DNA of 64,000 nt from Temnopleurus reevesii (GCA_036244855.1 BQKZ01001656.1:64205-128204); one strand, 5' to 3'. Shown: positions 1 through 12,689, numbered from the stretch's first letter. Notes: generated from the sequence alone by a model not told the origin. A program made the numbers and translations.

Positions 1-431
1 CCTCCTCCTCCTTCTCCTCCTCCTCCTCCTCCTCCTGATGGTGATGTTCTGGAAGAGTTTTTATCAGGAGGGTGATACAACAAGATTGATTAAGTCCTAA
101 ATCAAATCTTTTTAAACTGATCTGAGAACATTACGAGTCATAATGACGATTAAGACCATGATGATGATGGTAATAACAAATTGGGTCTCTAATATCATAG
201 CCTGCATCACATTGCATTTCACATCCATACATTACAGTATCATCATCTTCATCATCATCACCATCACCATCATCATCATTATCATCACTATCTTCATCAT
301 TTCCATCGATCACCATCATCATCATCATTATCTTCATTACCATCATCATCATCATCATCCTCATCATCATCATTATCATCCTCATCTTCACCCTCATCAT
401 AGCTATCTTCATCAGTTCCATTATTATCATT

Positions 432-466
<35 letters not shown>

Positions 467-542
467 TGTCATCACAATATCACCATCATTACCTTCATCA
501 TCAACATCATGTTCATCATCATCACCATCATCATCATCATCG

Positions 543-573
<31 letters not shown>

Positions 574-2678
574 CATCATATCACCCTCATCATCATTATC
601 ATCATCATCGTCATCATCATCATCATCATCATCATTATGATCCTCATCATATCACCCTCATCATCATTATCATCACTATCTTCATCATTTCCATCATCAT
701 CATCATCACCCTCATCATCATTATCATCACTATCTTCATCATTTCCATCATCATTATCATCATCATTATCATCATCATCATCATCATCATCACCATCATC
801 ATCGTCATCATCATCATCATCATCAACACCACCACCACCACCATCATCCATCATCATCATCATTATGATTGCCATCATCAGCATTGACCACCTCAACTGT
901 TTAAAAGTACCTTAAACTCAACAAAATACACTAAGTCAAACAAATAAATTGATTATACAAAAATATTTATTACATTGTTCTGTTCTGTCGCATCTTGAAT
1001 CAATTTCTCATTATATCACATTCCTTGTTTCTCCATAGAGACTATCAACCTTACAACAGTCATGCACATTTCTTCATCAGTTTTAAGACATTCTGTAGGC
1101 CTAATCATATCAGAACTTTAATAATTTTACTGATCTTTAATTTTTCCCAATAAAGTCAGTAAGAATTTGTTGATTAGAATTGACTGACCAAAATATGATT
1201 TTTTATAGAGAGAAGTAGATAGAGAGATGGTCTGTGTGAGAGGGACCGGCTGGATATTAGAAACAGAAGGAAGGAAGAATGGTAGGAAAAAAGTTTACTG
1301 AGAAAGTAGGAAAAATAGTTGGAAGGAAAATAAGAGAAAGTGAAAATAATTCTGCACACAAGATATCTATAGTCATTGTTTTACTATCATTGAGTCATAG
1401 CCAGTCAGAATGACAGAAAGTGATTTACTAAAGTTCACAGCCATACTGATGAAAAAAAAAAGAGTTTCAATAATTACCGTTTTGCAATGTCACTGCCCAA
1501 ACAAACAGTAATTTTGTCCATACAATGGCAGTTTATAACATAAATTTACTGTTCCCAATGAATTTATAACACTGGCAGTGCCATAACTTGGATATAAGAA
1601 CAATGATTAAATGAAGTTTTGACCTAATAGGTTATGATTTCAGATCCACATCTTCCTGAAATGAAGCATGCAATTCATTTTAAGCACTGCTGCAATAACA
1701 GACCCCATATAAAGAAGTTTATTTTAGTTCACCCAATGAGTGGATGAAAGGCAATGGAGAAAAAAATTTAAAAAAAACTTTTAAAAAATTCTCAACAGCC
1801 GGACCCCATTACTATCTAAAGCTGTGAACATATGACATCAGTTTGAAAAACGAATGTTAAGTATGTTTCTTTGTAAATGATTTTGAAAGTAAAATTTAAT
1901 TTATGGAATTCCTATGTCTGTTATAATACAAGTTCATCATTAATTTGAGGTATGCACTCTGAATATTTATGAAAGTTATGATTGAATTCAGGATTCGTCA
2001 TATTTTGGGTCAAAGAATTGATTAAGAATGGTCCACTTGAGAAATTCAGCAGGCTTTCAAGACTATTCCACCTTTTTCTAAAGTAAAAACAATCTTAATC
2101 CCTTACTTGCAGGTGACAATAAACTGACTTTCATCGGTCTGTGCTTGCAAACTGCCTATCTGGGGTCTGTACTTGCAGACTACCTTCATCCTATACTTTT
2201 CACATAGTCAACTCTGCCGAAGTCAAGCTTCTATAAATCAAATGATCAGATTTGTTGAGTAATATTTCGGAAAAAAAACCCTGCAAACCATGTTCGATTC
2301 ACATCTTGTACAAGCAAGTCAAATATATTGTCAATTTTTTATTGTATGAGAAATTTGACTTTGGCAGAATTACCTGTGCAATCTTTCAACTGTTACTGTT
2401 ACAATTTCTTGTTATTTTTACTCTTTAATTTATCATGTAATAACAAGACATATAGTGACCGGACATAAAAATTACAACATCAAATTTATGGTCCCAGTTA
2501 TATGTATTTCATCAACATTGAGCAACGATTGAACATGAAAACAAAGGAATTAAATATTAGAATGTAGTCCACATTAATATTGATAACTGTCCCAATTTTC
2601 CCATGAAAGTGGTGTTCTTCTTGCAGTAAATGCAAGATGATGAAGATTGAAAGAATAGGTTCCACTGTACTTGTTTTG
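1..2678. other. contig end duplicated elsewhere in the window
   Basis: 1-915 matches 9034-9948, and 916-2678 matches 19564-21326 with no length change. The block stops at a single N (2679), in the middle of a sequence that continues smoothly at 11710 and 21327. Apart from the microsatellite I see no gene in it. Confidence 0.9.
235..875. repeat. (TCA)n-type interrupted microsatellite
   Basis: TCA/TCG/TTA/CCA triplets recur over 640 bp with internal longer units (for example TCACCCTCATCATCATTATCATCACTATCT repeated at about 650 and 708). Its His-, Ser- and Asp-rich translations are not proteins. Preceded by a CCT/CTT triplet run at 1-36. Confidence 0.95.
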
Positions 2679-3607
2679 NTTGTATTGCAACTCTTATTGA
2701 ATAAAATGATATATCGGGTTTAAACAAAACTTATTTTTTAGATCTCGCTATTTTAATCATGAAGAAATAAATGTAAAAGAATCTGAAATAAACTTTATCA
2801 TAATAAAATGCTTAGTTTAAAGCATTATTCCTAACCAACAAATAATAAACGTGTAAATGAATTTAGTGTATTGGTGATGAAAATAGTCTTATTGTATTTG
2901 TCTTTCCAGTTATTTTTTACCAATGGAACACAAAAATGGAGCTTTTTCCATGCTTTTTTATTTGCTCTCTCCTTTTCTCTGCTTCAGAAAAAATATATCC
3001 TTATCAAAGACATTCCCTTAGATTTTCTATGAACAAGATAAATTGTACAAAATGTCATATAGCAAATAATTTATTCTTATGATCTGTTACTACCCCATTT
3101 TTCTTAAAAAGGAAATCCTACTTTAAGCTTACTTGAAATAATTATGTTGCACTATTTTATAAGATGCAAATCATTAATTTGCTGATGTTCCTTGCTTTTA
3201 TGCATTTAAATATGTGTGATACATGTATGGTACTTTTACAGGGAATTAAGAAACACATCAAACTTTTGTACATGAAGATAGAAATGTTTCCATTTGTATT
3301 TTATCTGTTATTACTCCATACTGCGGTGCACCAACTTAAATAAATCTCCTAGTTTATGTTATTACAGAATGATCATTGTTAAAAGGGCGCGGTTTAGGAT
3401 AGCAGGATATTAAAAAAACTTATTTCCAGGGCCCGCTAAAGAGACCTAATTAATTTTAATGATATTTTATCAAATATGGTCAATTACAGAATTCAAGAAA
3501 TTGTTAGCTCTTTCTGTGTATATATTTGTAGTGATATTTTGCTCTACTAACATGAAAGAATAAAGCGACCAAAGTGTTTTTTATGAAGTATATCACAGAT
3601 ATGGATG

Positions 3608-3788
3608 TACAGTGGAAACTCAATATAAAGAGATCTGATATAACAAAATATCCGATATAAAGAAGTAAAGAATCTTGTTCAAGCTCTTTATAACTTATTG
3701 TTTTTCAACTCTGCTATAAAGAGATTACTGCTATAACAAGGTATTTTTAATGGTCCCATGCACCTTATTATATCAAGTTTCCACTGTA
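3608..3788. mobile_element. pogo/Tigger-like MITE (TATAAAGAG family)
   Basis: TACAGTGGAAACTC at one end and its inverse GTTTCCACTGTA at the other, ~180 bp, TA at both flanks. The inside is AT-rich with repeated TATAAAGAG/TATAACAA words. No coding capacity. Confidence 0.72.
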
Positions 3789-4047
3789 TTTATGGATAAC
3801 CAAATGAATATAAGGTGCATGAACGACTACTGTGTGCTTGATATTACCAAAGTATTTTTTTTCAATTTTTAAAATTTTTTAACATCTGTTTTTGCAGTGT
3901 AACTGCTCAGTAATGTGTTGTATGTAAAATCATGTACTTGAATGTAATTTTGATAAGAAATGCTCATAGAGATACTATTAAGAATATGATGAATGTTTAT
4001 TTTGATGTATAATCTTAGAGTAAGGCAGGAAGCTGAAAACTCTGTCA

Positions 4048-4140
4048 CTGGCTTCAAAATGAGCTATGACTCATCACGTCAAAGACTCGTAGGCTTGGAT
4101 TTTGTGCAGCGTGCATTTCTTTCAAGTCCTGCAGATGTGT
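4048..4140. mobile_element. fragment of the AGCTATGACTCATCA element
   Basis: GGCTTCAAAATGAGCTATGACTCATCACGTC followed by GGCTTGGATTTTGTGCA. One arm only. Confidence 0.5.
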
Positions 4141-4383
4141 AATTTCATTTTCTAACTTTTAACAAGAGAAACATAGAAATGTAGCGAGATATGTTTCAAC
4201 TATTTTTGTATGAATCATGAAATAAGTATTAAAATTTCTAATAAATCTATATTTTAAAGATACAGTATACATTTATTCAAGAGTGTGATCCTGTAATTAT
4301 GGATTTAATTGATTGTGATTTTGTCAGTAACACAAACTACATTCTTGATTATTAGCAGTACAGTCAATATTAACTTCAACATA

Positions 4384-4975
4384 GACACACTATAGTCGTC
4401 ACAATCACCACCACCATCATTGTAATCATCATCATCATCATCATCGTCCATATCATCACCATCATCATCCTCATCATCAACATCATTATCACCGCTAGGA
4501 CCACCGTCACCACCACCATCATCATCATCATCATCATCACTTTCATCGTCAGTTTCCATCTTGATCATCACAACCACCACCTTTATCATCAGCTGTAGCA
4601 TCACCATCACCTCCATCATCATCATCACCACCACCACCACCAAACAAACATCATCACCATCATAATCATCATCAGCATCATCATCATCCCAACCACGACC
4701 ACCACAAGTGACAACCACTATCAGTGCCACCACCGCCATCATCATCATCATCGTCATCATCACCACCACCATCATCTTCACTATTATCATCATCACCACC
4801 ACCACCACCTTCACTATCAGCTGTAGCATCACCATTACCATCATCATCATCATCACTTTCATCATCAATTTCCATCTTGACCATCATCACCACCACCTTC
4901 GTCAGCTGTAGCTTCACCATCAATGTCATCAATGTCATCATCAGCACAATCATCAACATCATCGCCCGACCTCAA
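4384..4975. repeat. (TCA/CAC)n microsatellite with duplicated sub-blocks
   Basis: Triplet array with recognisable repeated pieces, such as TCAGCTGTAGCATCACCAT at about 4589 and 4818 and TTCCATCTTGA at 4555 and 4871. It therefore grew partly by unit duplication of about 230-310 bp. Confidence 0.92.
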
Positions 4976-6511
4976 CCTTGATCACTGTCATTGACACCAT
5001 TCAACTGCCCACCATCACCTTATGTTCAACCCCTTATTAACACTCTTAGCAGCGCTTGAAGAGATGCCTACCGTTCCAGATTATTTATTAGCTGTATATT
5101 CAAATTCAAAGCTTATCATCCCAAGGGAAAGGCTGGGATGTGGTCATGGTTGTCATGTTTTTCTAAACTTATGTTCAGCTATTGCTTTTTTTTTATTTCA
5201 TACATATTAAATTTTACGGAACGGTTGGCATCTGTGCACTTTGCACGACTGGTTAGGTCACAAATATAAAATGTATTCAAGCCAAAGAGTTCCCTGAACA
5301 TTTGTATTTTATTGACCTTTATAACAAATACAAGGTCTTTGATAGACTTTGTTTTTGCAGCAAGTAACAAAAACTCAAGAATACAAACACAAATTCTTGT
5401 TTTATCAATCATAAAACATTATAAAGGGCATATCTGCCAACATTGGAACATTTCAATTTTAACACTTCAAAAAGGGGTAGCATCCACATAATGAAAGTAC
5501 ATGTACATGAACAGCTGCAGGTTTGCCAGTCAAACGTCGTGTTCTTGGTTAATTACATTGGGATGAGGGGTACCATGAATGAAATTCATCAATAGAAATC
5601 ATGAAAGGTGCAATTTGTTGAGAGTATCACTGTGGACTAAAAGAATTTGTCCTGCAGACTTTTCAACCTAGATACAGTGAAACCTCCTTGGGACCATGAA
5701 AATTACCTTGTTATATCAGATTCCTCACTATATCAGGGTAAAAAAACAAAGAACTATAAAGAACTGGGACCAACAAAATCACCTTGTAATAACAGGTATC
5801 TTGTTATGTGCAACCTCTTTATAATGAGGTTATGATGTAACAGAAAAAGAGGAACGGTTTGCTGAAAAACTATGGAAACTCTTTTGAAATGGCCTGAAAT
5901 GAAACCCTCTAAATATAGTCAAAAATTCATATTCTTTCGTCCCAAGTCCGAATGATTGGGAGGCTTGGTACTGGTGAATGAAAATCAAGAATAAACAATT
6001 CCACTCGACAACCGAATGCTTTCGTTATGGATGCATTTTAGTATGATGATGTTCTGCATTCAGAGACGTATATAGCTTTTAGTACCCCCTTAGAAAAAAG
6101 GAGAATATGGAAAGTTAGAAGTACGATTTTTGATTGACATCTGCGCAGATGTTACAGTTTCCATGCCATTTTTTTTGCTACTGTGTCAGATAATTTAAAG
6201 GGAAACTTCACCCAGACACAGACATTTATGTGCTCTCAGTGGATATTAAAGATACAATGAACAAACTAAACATTTGAACATATTCTGGAGTTATGCATTT
6301 TCAATTTTTTTTCACAGGATCCTAGAGTTGGAAACAGGCAAAATTGCTGCCAGCAGAGAGAACTCATAGAGAACAAAATGTGAAATTCTGTGCACATAGT
6401 AAACAGAGAGGTCTCCAGGTTGGTGGCATTTTATGCCTGTAGTTTGCCAACTCTTGAAAGGAGCCCATTACAGGCGTAAATCATAACTTGAAAATTCATA
6501 CCTTTGGAACG
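4976..6511. other. non-coding sequence
   Basis: Only the MITE at 5673-5840 is recognised. Open frames here are short and have no family resemblance. Confidence 0.65.
5673..5840. mobile_element. pogo/Tigger-like MITE, degraded at one end
   Basis: Starts TACAGTGAAACCTCC, with the internal words GGGACCA, TATATCAG and AACTATAAAGAACTGGGACCAA of this family. The far terminus is blurred. Confidence 0.65.
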
Positions 6512-6992
6512 GATCATCCGATTTTGCTCCAATTTTCAGTTTGATCATCATATTTCTTTCATTCACTGATAGCACATTAAAGTCTGCGATTAATTCCCCT
6601 TTATTGCAGAAACTAAAAAGATTTTACCAATACAGTGGGTTTTGGGTCCTTTTGTGTTATTTGGTCACTCAAACAATTGCCTAGTTGCATGTGATTTTTA
6701 CCAACAAGAAATCAAATAAAATCCACTTTATTTTATAAGTTAAACCGCTTGAGACCACAAAAATCTATAGTGGATTTTATCAATTTTTTCCCGAAAATCA
6801 AATGGACTTAGGCAATTATTCGAGTTACACAAAAAGGACCACAAAGCCCAATATTATTAAAATCTTTCTACTTTCCGCTAGAAAGAGTAAATAATCCCAG
6901 GAGGCTTTAATGCACTATCAGTGAATGAAAAAATACATTTATATGATGATCAAACTGTGAAAATTTGGGCAAAATCAGAGGATTTTTCAAAA
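6512..6992. mobile_element. long imperfect palindrome (fold-back element)
   Basis: The left arm (GATTTTGCTCCAATTTTCAGTTTGATCATCATAT... to CAATTGCCTA) is mirrored by the right arm (GGCAATTATTCGAGT... to ATATGATGATCAAACTGTGAAAATTTGGGCAAAATC). Arms of about 220 bp meet near 6745. A partial further copy of one arm follows the inserted MITE at 7171-7275. Confidence 0.7.
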
Positions 6993-7170
6993 TACAGTCA
7001 AACCTAGTTATTACAAGGTCCTTGGAACCAGAGAAATAATCTCTTTAAATCAAAACGTTTTTTATATCAGGGCCAAAATACAATAAAATACAAAGAGATG
7101 GGACCAGAAAAACTACATTGGTATAATGAGATCTCGTTACATCAGTGCTCTTTATAACAAGTTTGGACTG
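6993..7170. mobile_element. pogo/Tigger-like MITE
   Basis: TACAGTCAAACCTAG to GTTTGGACTGCA, ~178 bp. Contains the family words ACCAGAGAAAT, TATATCAGGGCCAAAATAC and GAGATGGGACCAG. Inserted at the edge of the fold-back element 6512-6992. Confidence 0.75.
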
Positions 7171-7507
7171 CATATGATGATCAGGCTGTGAAAATTTGAG
7201 CAAAATTGGAAGATTGTTCAAAAGATATGAATTTTCAAATGGACTTATTAGGCAATTATTCGACTTAGACAGAGTTGACTGTATTGTTGATGAGAACAGT
7301 GATCTAATATTCCGCTTGATTGTAATGTAGGCCGTCAGACAGCTTTGTTCTTCCTTCAAATGTACCAGCAGGGTGAACAATCGGCTGGGCATACCTACCG
7401 GAATAGAAATACAAGGAAACACATCAGATTAAATTAAAAATCTGGAAAATTTGTTGGTCCTTTTACAGTCTTTTTACTAGTAATTTGCAGAAATCCAGAT
7501 GCCACAT

Positions 7508-7864
7508 TTATTTATCTAGCAACAGTCGTCCCACTATCTTGCCCACATTGCTTTTTCCCGTGTCTTTCAAAATTGCAATTGTCCCCTCTTCTGGCGGATT
7601 GGCAGTCCTGACGTCTTCCGAAAAAGCTTCATGATCCTCTTGTCGATCTTCAAACTCGATATCAAGATCTTGCTTGTCGAGCATCTCCTGGATTTGCTCT
7701 TCTATGATTCTCTTTTGCAAACGCTTTCCCTCGTCGATGTACGAGTGATCCTGCAAGGCGAGAGACAGCGGGACCTCCTCACAGGTGTGTGTGGCCATAT
7801 CCCTGAGAAATATCATTGAGCGACATTGCGTACATCGGATTTGTATGGTACGTGCCAGGTTTTC
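7508..7864 (-). pseudogene. RAG1-N-like gene, third segment (C-terminus)
   Basis: A third frame ends at 7508 with an acidic, helical tail (KRLQKRIIEEQIQEMLDKQ...DIEFEDR) followed by VGRLLLDK. It overlaps the second segment. Either an indel or a very short intron joins them: removing about 50 nt from a GTACC donor near 7856 to a TTTCTCAG acceptor near 7807 keeps the frame. A 50-nt intron would be unusually short for a deuterostome. Together the three segments suggest a protein of about 460-480 residues. Confidence 0.45.
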
Positions 7865-8363
7865 GGGGACAGGTCGCGTCGATGTGAACAGTTTTATCTG
7901 AAGTCTTCGGGAGATGAATGCGAGGTGTTGGAGGAACGTTGGGAGGGGTCACTGAGGGGGTAGAATACGGAGTCTGAGGCCGTGGTAGCAGCCGTTCAAG
8001 CTCGGACAAGGTGAGGGCTTCGCTCACATCAATCGGCACAAGTCCGTTAGCAGATGGGGCATAGAAAACATAGGGAATGACCGTAGAGTTTGGGGAAAAT
8101 GGAAAAGACCCTGAAAGCGCCGCCAGTATTGGTTCGCTTCTCGCCTGGTTCTGGAGAGGACTGGTGACTCGCTGTGATGCAGAAGTATCAGGATAGGTCT
8201 CTTGGAGAGGGACCCTTCCGCAGATTAGGTCCAAAACAGGTACACTTGATGCTGCGCCTGAAGATGAGATTGGTGGCATCAGCTGGCTTTGATTTTGTAT
8301 GATTTCTTCTCGGTGTTCTGTGAAGACACTAAACGGGATAGTCCCTTGTGCCCGACTTCAGGA
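7779..8363 (-). pseudogene. RAG1-N-like gene, second segment (+1 frame)
   Basis: The frame opens just after a TGA near 8363 and overlaps the end of the first segment by about 34 bp, so one indel there would join them. It encodes a Pro/Ser/Thr-rich, low-structure stretch (LLPRPQTPYSTPSVTPPNVP) and ends at 7779. A classical intron between the segments is not evident. The break may be a sequencing indel or a true lesion, so pseudogene is a provisional label. Not matched to any domain. Confidence 0.5.
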
Positions 8364-9009
8364 GAGGAAGTGTTTGGCTATTCAAAACATCTCCAGGTTC
8401 TGAATCAAGGTCATAGCTCTGGAAGCTATCTGGAACGTTGTTGACATGTGGAGTGGGAGCCTGTGCAAGGTTACGTTTCCGCGGTCTCAAGGTCATCTTC
8501 TGCGGTGGCGGGATCTGCCACGTTTTATCAACCGTCGTGGCCCTATCAGGTGGTCTCCTGTAAAGTTTCTTCACTGAGCCAGCACATGACTCGCCACCGG
8601 ACAGAGCATTCTCTTGAACAGGACTTTCATCAGTCGCTGTCTTTTTTCCAGGCGGTCTCCCACTACGCTTCATCTTCACAGGACGTCCTGCCATCCTGGT
8701 ACTCTCCCCCTTCAGACAAGTTGGGCATTCACCATCGTTTGTGTGCGCTTTCCATGTGAACTTCAAATGCTTCCCGCGGTTGAAATTATCATTCAATATA
8801 GCACCACGACAAAGGTGACATATAAACATTGGATGCACCGTAGGATCATCGATCATGCGATGTGTCGATGCCGAGTGTTCCAAACGGGCTGCATACGTCG
8901 TGATATGGGTCGGTTTCGCACAAATATCTCCAAATTTGTTCTTTTTCGCTCGGGTCCTTTCACCGCATATCCTACACAGGAGGCTCACCCAGTAGCAATG
9001 AAGCGAATC
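8329..9009 (-). CDS. RAG1 N-terminal-like zinc-motif protein, first segment
   Basis: The open frame has no ATG before its first motif. It enters from a possible CTCAG acceptor at 9010 or through the adjoining AGG repeat, and a GTG lies at 8988. Counting from that GTG: LCRICG at 4-9 (Cys5, Cys8), VHPMFICHLC at 51-60 (Cys57, His58, Cys60), W79, His82, Cys88 and Cys91. This order (CRICG, then HPxxxCHxC, then WxxH...CxxC) is that of the non-core N-terminal region of vertebrate RAG1. GRPVKMKRSGRPPGKK (101-116) looks like an AT-hook. No RAG1 core, RING finger or catalytic acidic residues follow. Proteins with only this region are known from sea urchin, lancelet and cnidarian genomes, and their role is unknown. 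The frame ends in a stop at 8329, and the next frame is open past it. Confidence 0.78.
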   Translation of the reverse strand, partial: DSLHCYWVSLLCRICGERTRAKKNKFGDICAKPTHITTYAARLEHSASTHRMIDDPTVHPMFICHLCRGAILNDNFNRGKHLKFTWKAHTNDGECPTCLKGESTRMAGRPVKMKRSGRPPGKKTATDESPVQENALSGGESCAGSVKKLYRRPPDRATTVDKTWQIPPPQKMTLRPRKRNLAQAPTPHVNNVPDSFQSYDLDSEPGDVLNSQTLPLLKSGTRDYPV

Positions 9010-9027
9010 TGAGCCAAAACAGGCCTT

Positions 9028-9464
9028 CCTCCTCCTCCTCCTCCTTCTCCTCCTCCTCCTCCTCCTCCTGATGGTGATGTTCTGGAAGAGTTTTTATCAG
9101 GAGGGTGATACAACAAGATTGATTAAGTCCTAAATCAAATCTTTTTAAACTGATCTGAGAACATTACGAGTCATAATGACGATTAAGACCATGATGATGA
9201 TGGTAATAACAAATTGGGTCTCTAATATCATAGCCTGCATCACATTGCATTTCACATCCATACATTACAGTATCATCATCTTCATCATCATCACCATCAC
9301 CATCATCATCATTATCATCACTATCTTCATCATTTCCATCGATCACCATCATCATCATCATTATCTTCATTACCATCATCATCATCATCATCCTCATCAT
9401 CATCATTATCATCCTCATCTTCACCCTCATCATAGCTATCTTCATCAGTTCCATTATTATCATT

Positions 9465-9499
<35 letters not shown>

Positions 9500-9575
9500 T
9501 GTCATCACAATATCACCATCATTACCTTCATCATCAACATCATGTTCATCATCATCACCATCATCATCATCATCG

Positions 9576-9606
<31 letters not shown>

Positions 9607-9908
9607 CATCATATCACCCTCATCATCATTATCATCATCATCGTCATCATCATCATCATCATCATCATTATGATCCTCATCATATCACCCTCATCATCAT
9701 TATCATCACTATCTTCATCATTTCCATCATCATCATCATCACCCTCATCATCATTATCATCACTATCTTCATCATTTCCATCATCATTATCATCATCATT
9801 ATCATCATCATCATCATCATCATCACCATCATCATCGTCATCATCATCATCATCATCAACACCACCACCACCACCATCATCCATCATCATCATCATTATG
9901 ATTGCCAT
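9028..9908. repeat. (CCT)n and (TCA)n microsatellite, copy of 1-875
   Basis: Appears identical to the start of the window. It adjoins the RAG1-N-like frame, which reads out into the AGG repeat. Confidence 0.95.
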
Positions 9909-11855
9909 CATCAGCATTGACCACCTCAACTGTTTAAAAGTACCTTAAACTCAACAAAATACACTAAGTCAAACAAATAAATTGATTATACAAAAATATT
10001 TATTACATTGTTCTGTTCTGTCGCATCTTGAATCAATTTCTCATTATATCACATTCCTTGTTTCTCCATAGAGACTATCAACCTTGCAACAGTCATGCAC
10101 ATTTCTTCATCCGTTTTAAGACATTCGATCTGTAGGCCTATAATCATATCAGAATTTTAAACCTTTTACTGATCTCTATTTTTTCAATATAGTCAGTTAG
10201 AATTTGTCGATTAGAATTGACTGACTAAAATATGATTTTTTTTTAAAGAGAGAAATAGATAGAGGGATGGTCTGTGTGAGAGGGACAGGCTGGAAATTAG
10301 AAAGAAATGGAAGGAAGGAAGAATAGTAGGAAAAAAAGTTGACTGAGAAAGTAGGAAAAATAGTTGGAAGGAAAATAAGAGAAAGTGAAAATAATTCTGC
10401 ACACAAGATATCTATAGTCATTGTTTTACTATCATTGAGTCATAGCCAGTCAGAATGACAGAAAGTGATTTACTAAAGTTCACAGCCATACTGATGAAAA
10501 AAAAAAGAGTTTCAATAATTACCGTTTTGCAATGTCACTGCCCAAACAAACAGTAATTTTGTCCATACAATGGCAGTTTATAACATAAATTTACTGTTCC
10601 CAATGAATTTATAACACTGGCAGTGCCATAACTTGGATATAAGAACAATGATTAAATGAAGTTTTGACCTAATAAGTTATGATTTCAGATCCATATCTTC
10701 CTAACATGAAGCATGCAATTCATTTTAAGCACTGCTGCAATAACAGACCCCATATAAAGAAGTTTATTTTAGTTCACCCAATGAGTGGATGAAAGGCAAT
10801 GGATAACATTAAAAAAACGTCTGAACAGTCGGATCCCATTACTATCTAAAGCTGTGAACATATGACATCGGGTTTGAAAAATGAATGTTAAGTGTGATTT
10901 TTTTTTAATGATTTCGAAAGTAAAATTCAATTTATGGAATTCCTATGACTGTCATGATACAAGTTCATCATTAATTTGAGGTATGCACTCTGAATATTTA
11001 TGAAAGTTATGATTGAATTCAGGATTCGTCATATTTTGGGTCAAAGAATTGATTAAGAATGGTCCACTTGAGAAATTCAGCAGGCTTTCAAGACTATTCC
11101 ACCTTTTTCTAAAGTAAAAACAATCTTAATCCCTTACTTGCAGGTGACAATAAACTGACTTTCATCGGTCTGTGCTTGCAAACTGCCTATCTGGGGTCTG
11201 TACTTGCAGACTACCTTCATCCTATACTTTTCACATAGTCAACTCTGCCGAAGTCAAGCTTCTATAAATCAAATGATCAGATTTGTTGAGTAATATTTCG
11301 GAAAAAAAACCCTGCAAACCATGTTCGATTCACATCTTGTACAAGCAAGTCAAATATATTGTCAATTTTTTATTGTATGAGAAATTTGACTTTGGCAGAA
11401 TTACCTGTGCAATCTTTCAACTGTTACTGTTACAATTTCTTGTTATTTTTACTCTTTAATTTATCATGTAATAACAAGACATATAGTGACCGGACATAAA
11501 AATTACAACATCAAATTTATGGTCCCAGTTATATGTATTTCATCAACATTGAGCAACGATTGAACATGAAAACAAAGGAATTAAATATTAGAATGTAGTC
11601 CACATTAATATTGATAACTGTCCCAATTTTCCCATGAAAGTGGTGTTCTTCTTGCAGTAAATGCAAGATGATGAAGATTGAAAGAATAGGTTCCACTGTA
11701 CTTGTTTTGGTTCACTATTGTGATTTTCCCTCCATGTTTTATCAACAGGAGAGCTTTGTTTTGGTTCCGGTGTTTAAAACACTCCCCAACATTCTTATTT
11801 CTGTAATTTTGTTGGGTATACTTTGACTGTTTCCTGAACATAATAAGTCGCCTTC

Positions 11856-11999
11856 AGGATGTTGCTAGAAAGCCGCCATCCAGTGCAAGTTGCAATTGAT
11901 CAAAACCATGAATGTTTTGTCAAAAGCGCAGACATGTTTCAAATGCAACTGATTTGCAGTTGACTCTTGAACAATTGCAACTTTCTAGCAACACCCCCA
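11856..11999. mobile_element. MITE of the GGTGTTGC..GCAACACC family
   Basis: GGATGTTGCTAGAAAG near one end and CTTTCTAGCAACACCCCC at the other; the inside has mirrored TTGCAATTGATCAA/TTGAACAATTGCAA. Copy at 21474-21616. Confidence 0.65.
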
Positions 12000-12689
12000 T
12001 AGACTCTATATGATCTGGGAAAATAAGGACAGCTTACAATGATGGTGGCAGACAAAAATAGTAAGTACAACATAATATAATTGCCCAATATTCTTCTTTA
12101 TGCCATAATGCTGAGAAACAAGGAATGATAAAGTTTAATATGAGATTCGGAATTATATCAAAATTATCATTCAACAAACTTTTTTTCAGAAATAGTTCTA
12201 TTGCTTTTGTTACTATTTGAAATAAAAACAAACTGGAGGAAATCGGCATGCATGATTTATGGATTGTTGAAAGAGTTGTATTCATATTAAGAGTTGAAGT
12301 AAATTCATATTCAATTCAGAAAGAACACACAACTATAAGGACACAATACATCTGCATAATATATATTTTTTCTATATACAGAATTGAGAGCTGGGTTATC
12401 ATCAAAAACTGTACAGGAATCAAATTCAGATGAAAGTTTATCAGAAAGAAAATGTGGCATTTCAACACAGAAATGAACAAGAGGAACTCGAAATAGTTCA
12501 AAATTTACCAATGACAACTTGCGATTAACTACATTTCCAGTGATTTTCCATAATCATCTGCATAATCTGTGTCAACTTTATAATGAACATGGTATTTCGC
12601 ATTCAATAACACCAAAAATGAATTTTATTTACACGATTTGTTTCCATGACATTTGAATACTACTAATGCTGCTGCAGATTAGATTCACA

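Larger units (their letters stand above)
2680..4383. other. AT-rich non-coding sequence
   Basis: Starts directly after a single N. Apart from the MITE at 3608-3788 and the fragment at 4048-4140, I see nothing coding. Confidence 0.7.

Noticed and set aside
143..915. Long His-, Ser-, Ile- and Asp-rich open frames over the microsatellite (again at 9176-9948)
   Set aside because: They occur in several frames on both strands, as any stop-free triplet repeat gives; no start context, no splice evidence.
3869..4057. Short open frames scattered through non-coding stretches
   Set aside because: Around 60-100 codons, no recognisable motifs, no splice-site support, and many overlap repeats.
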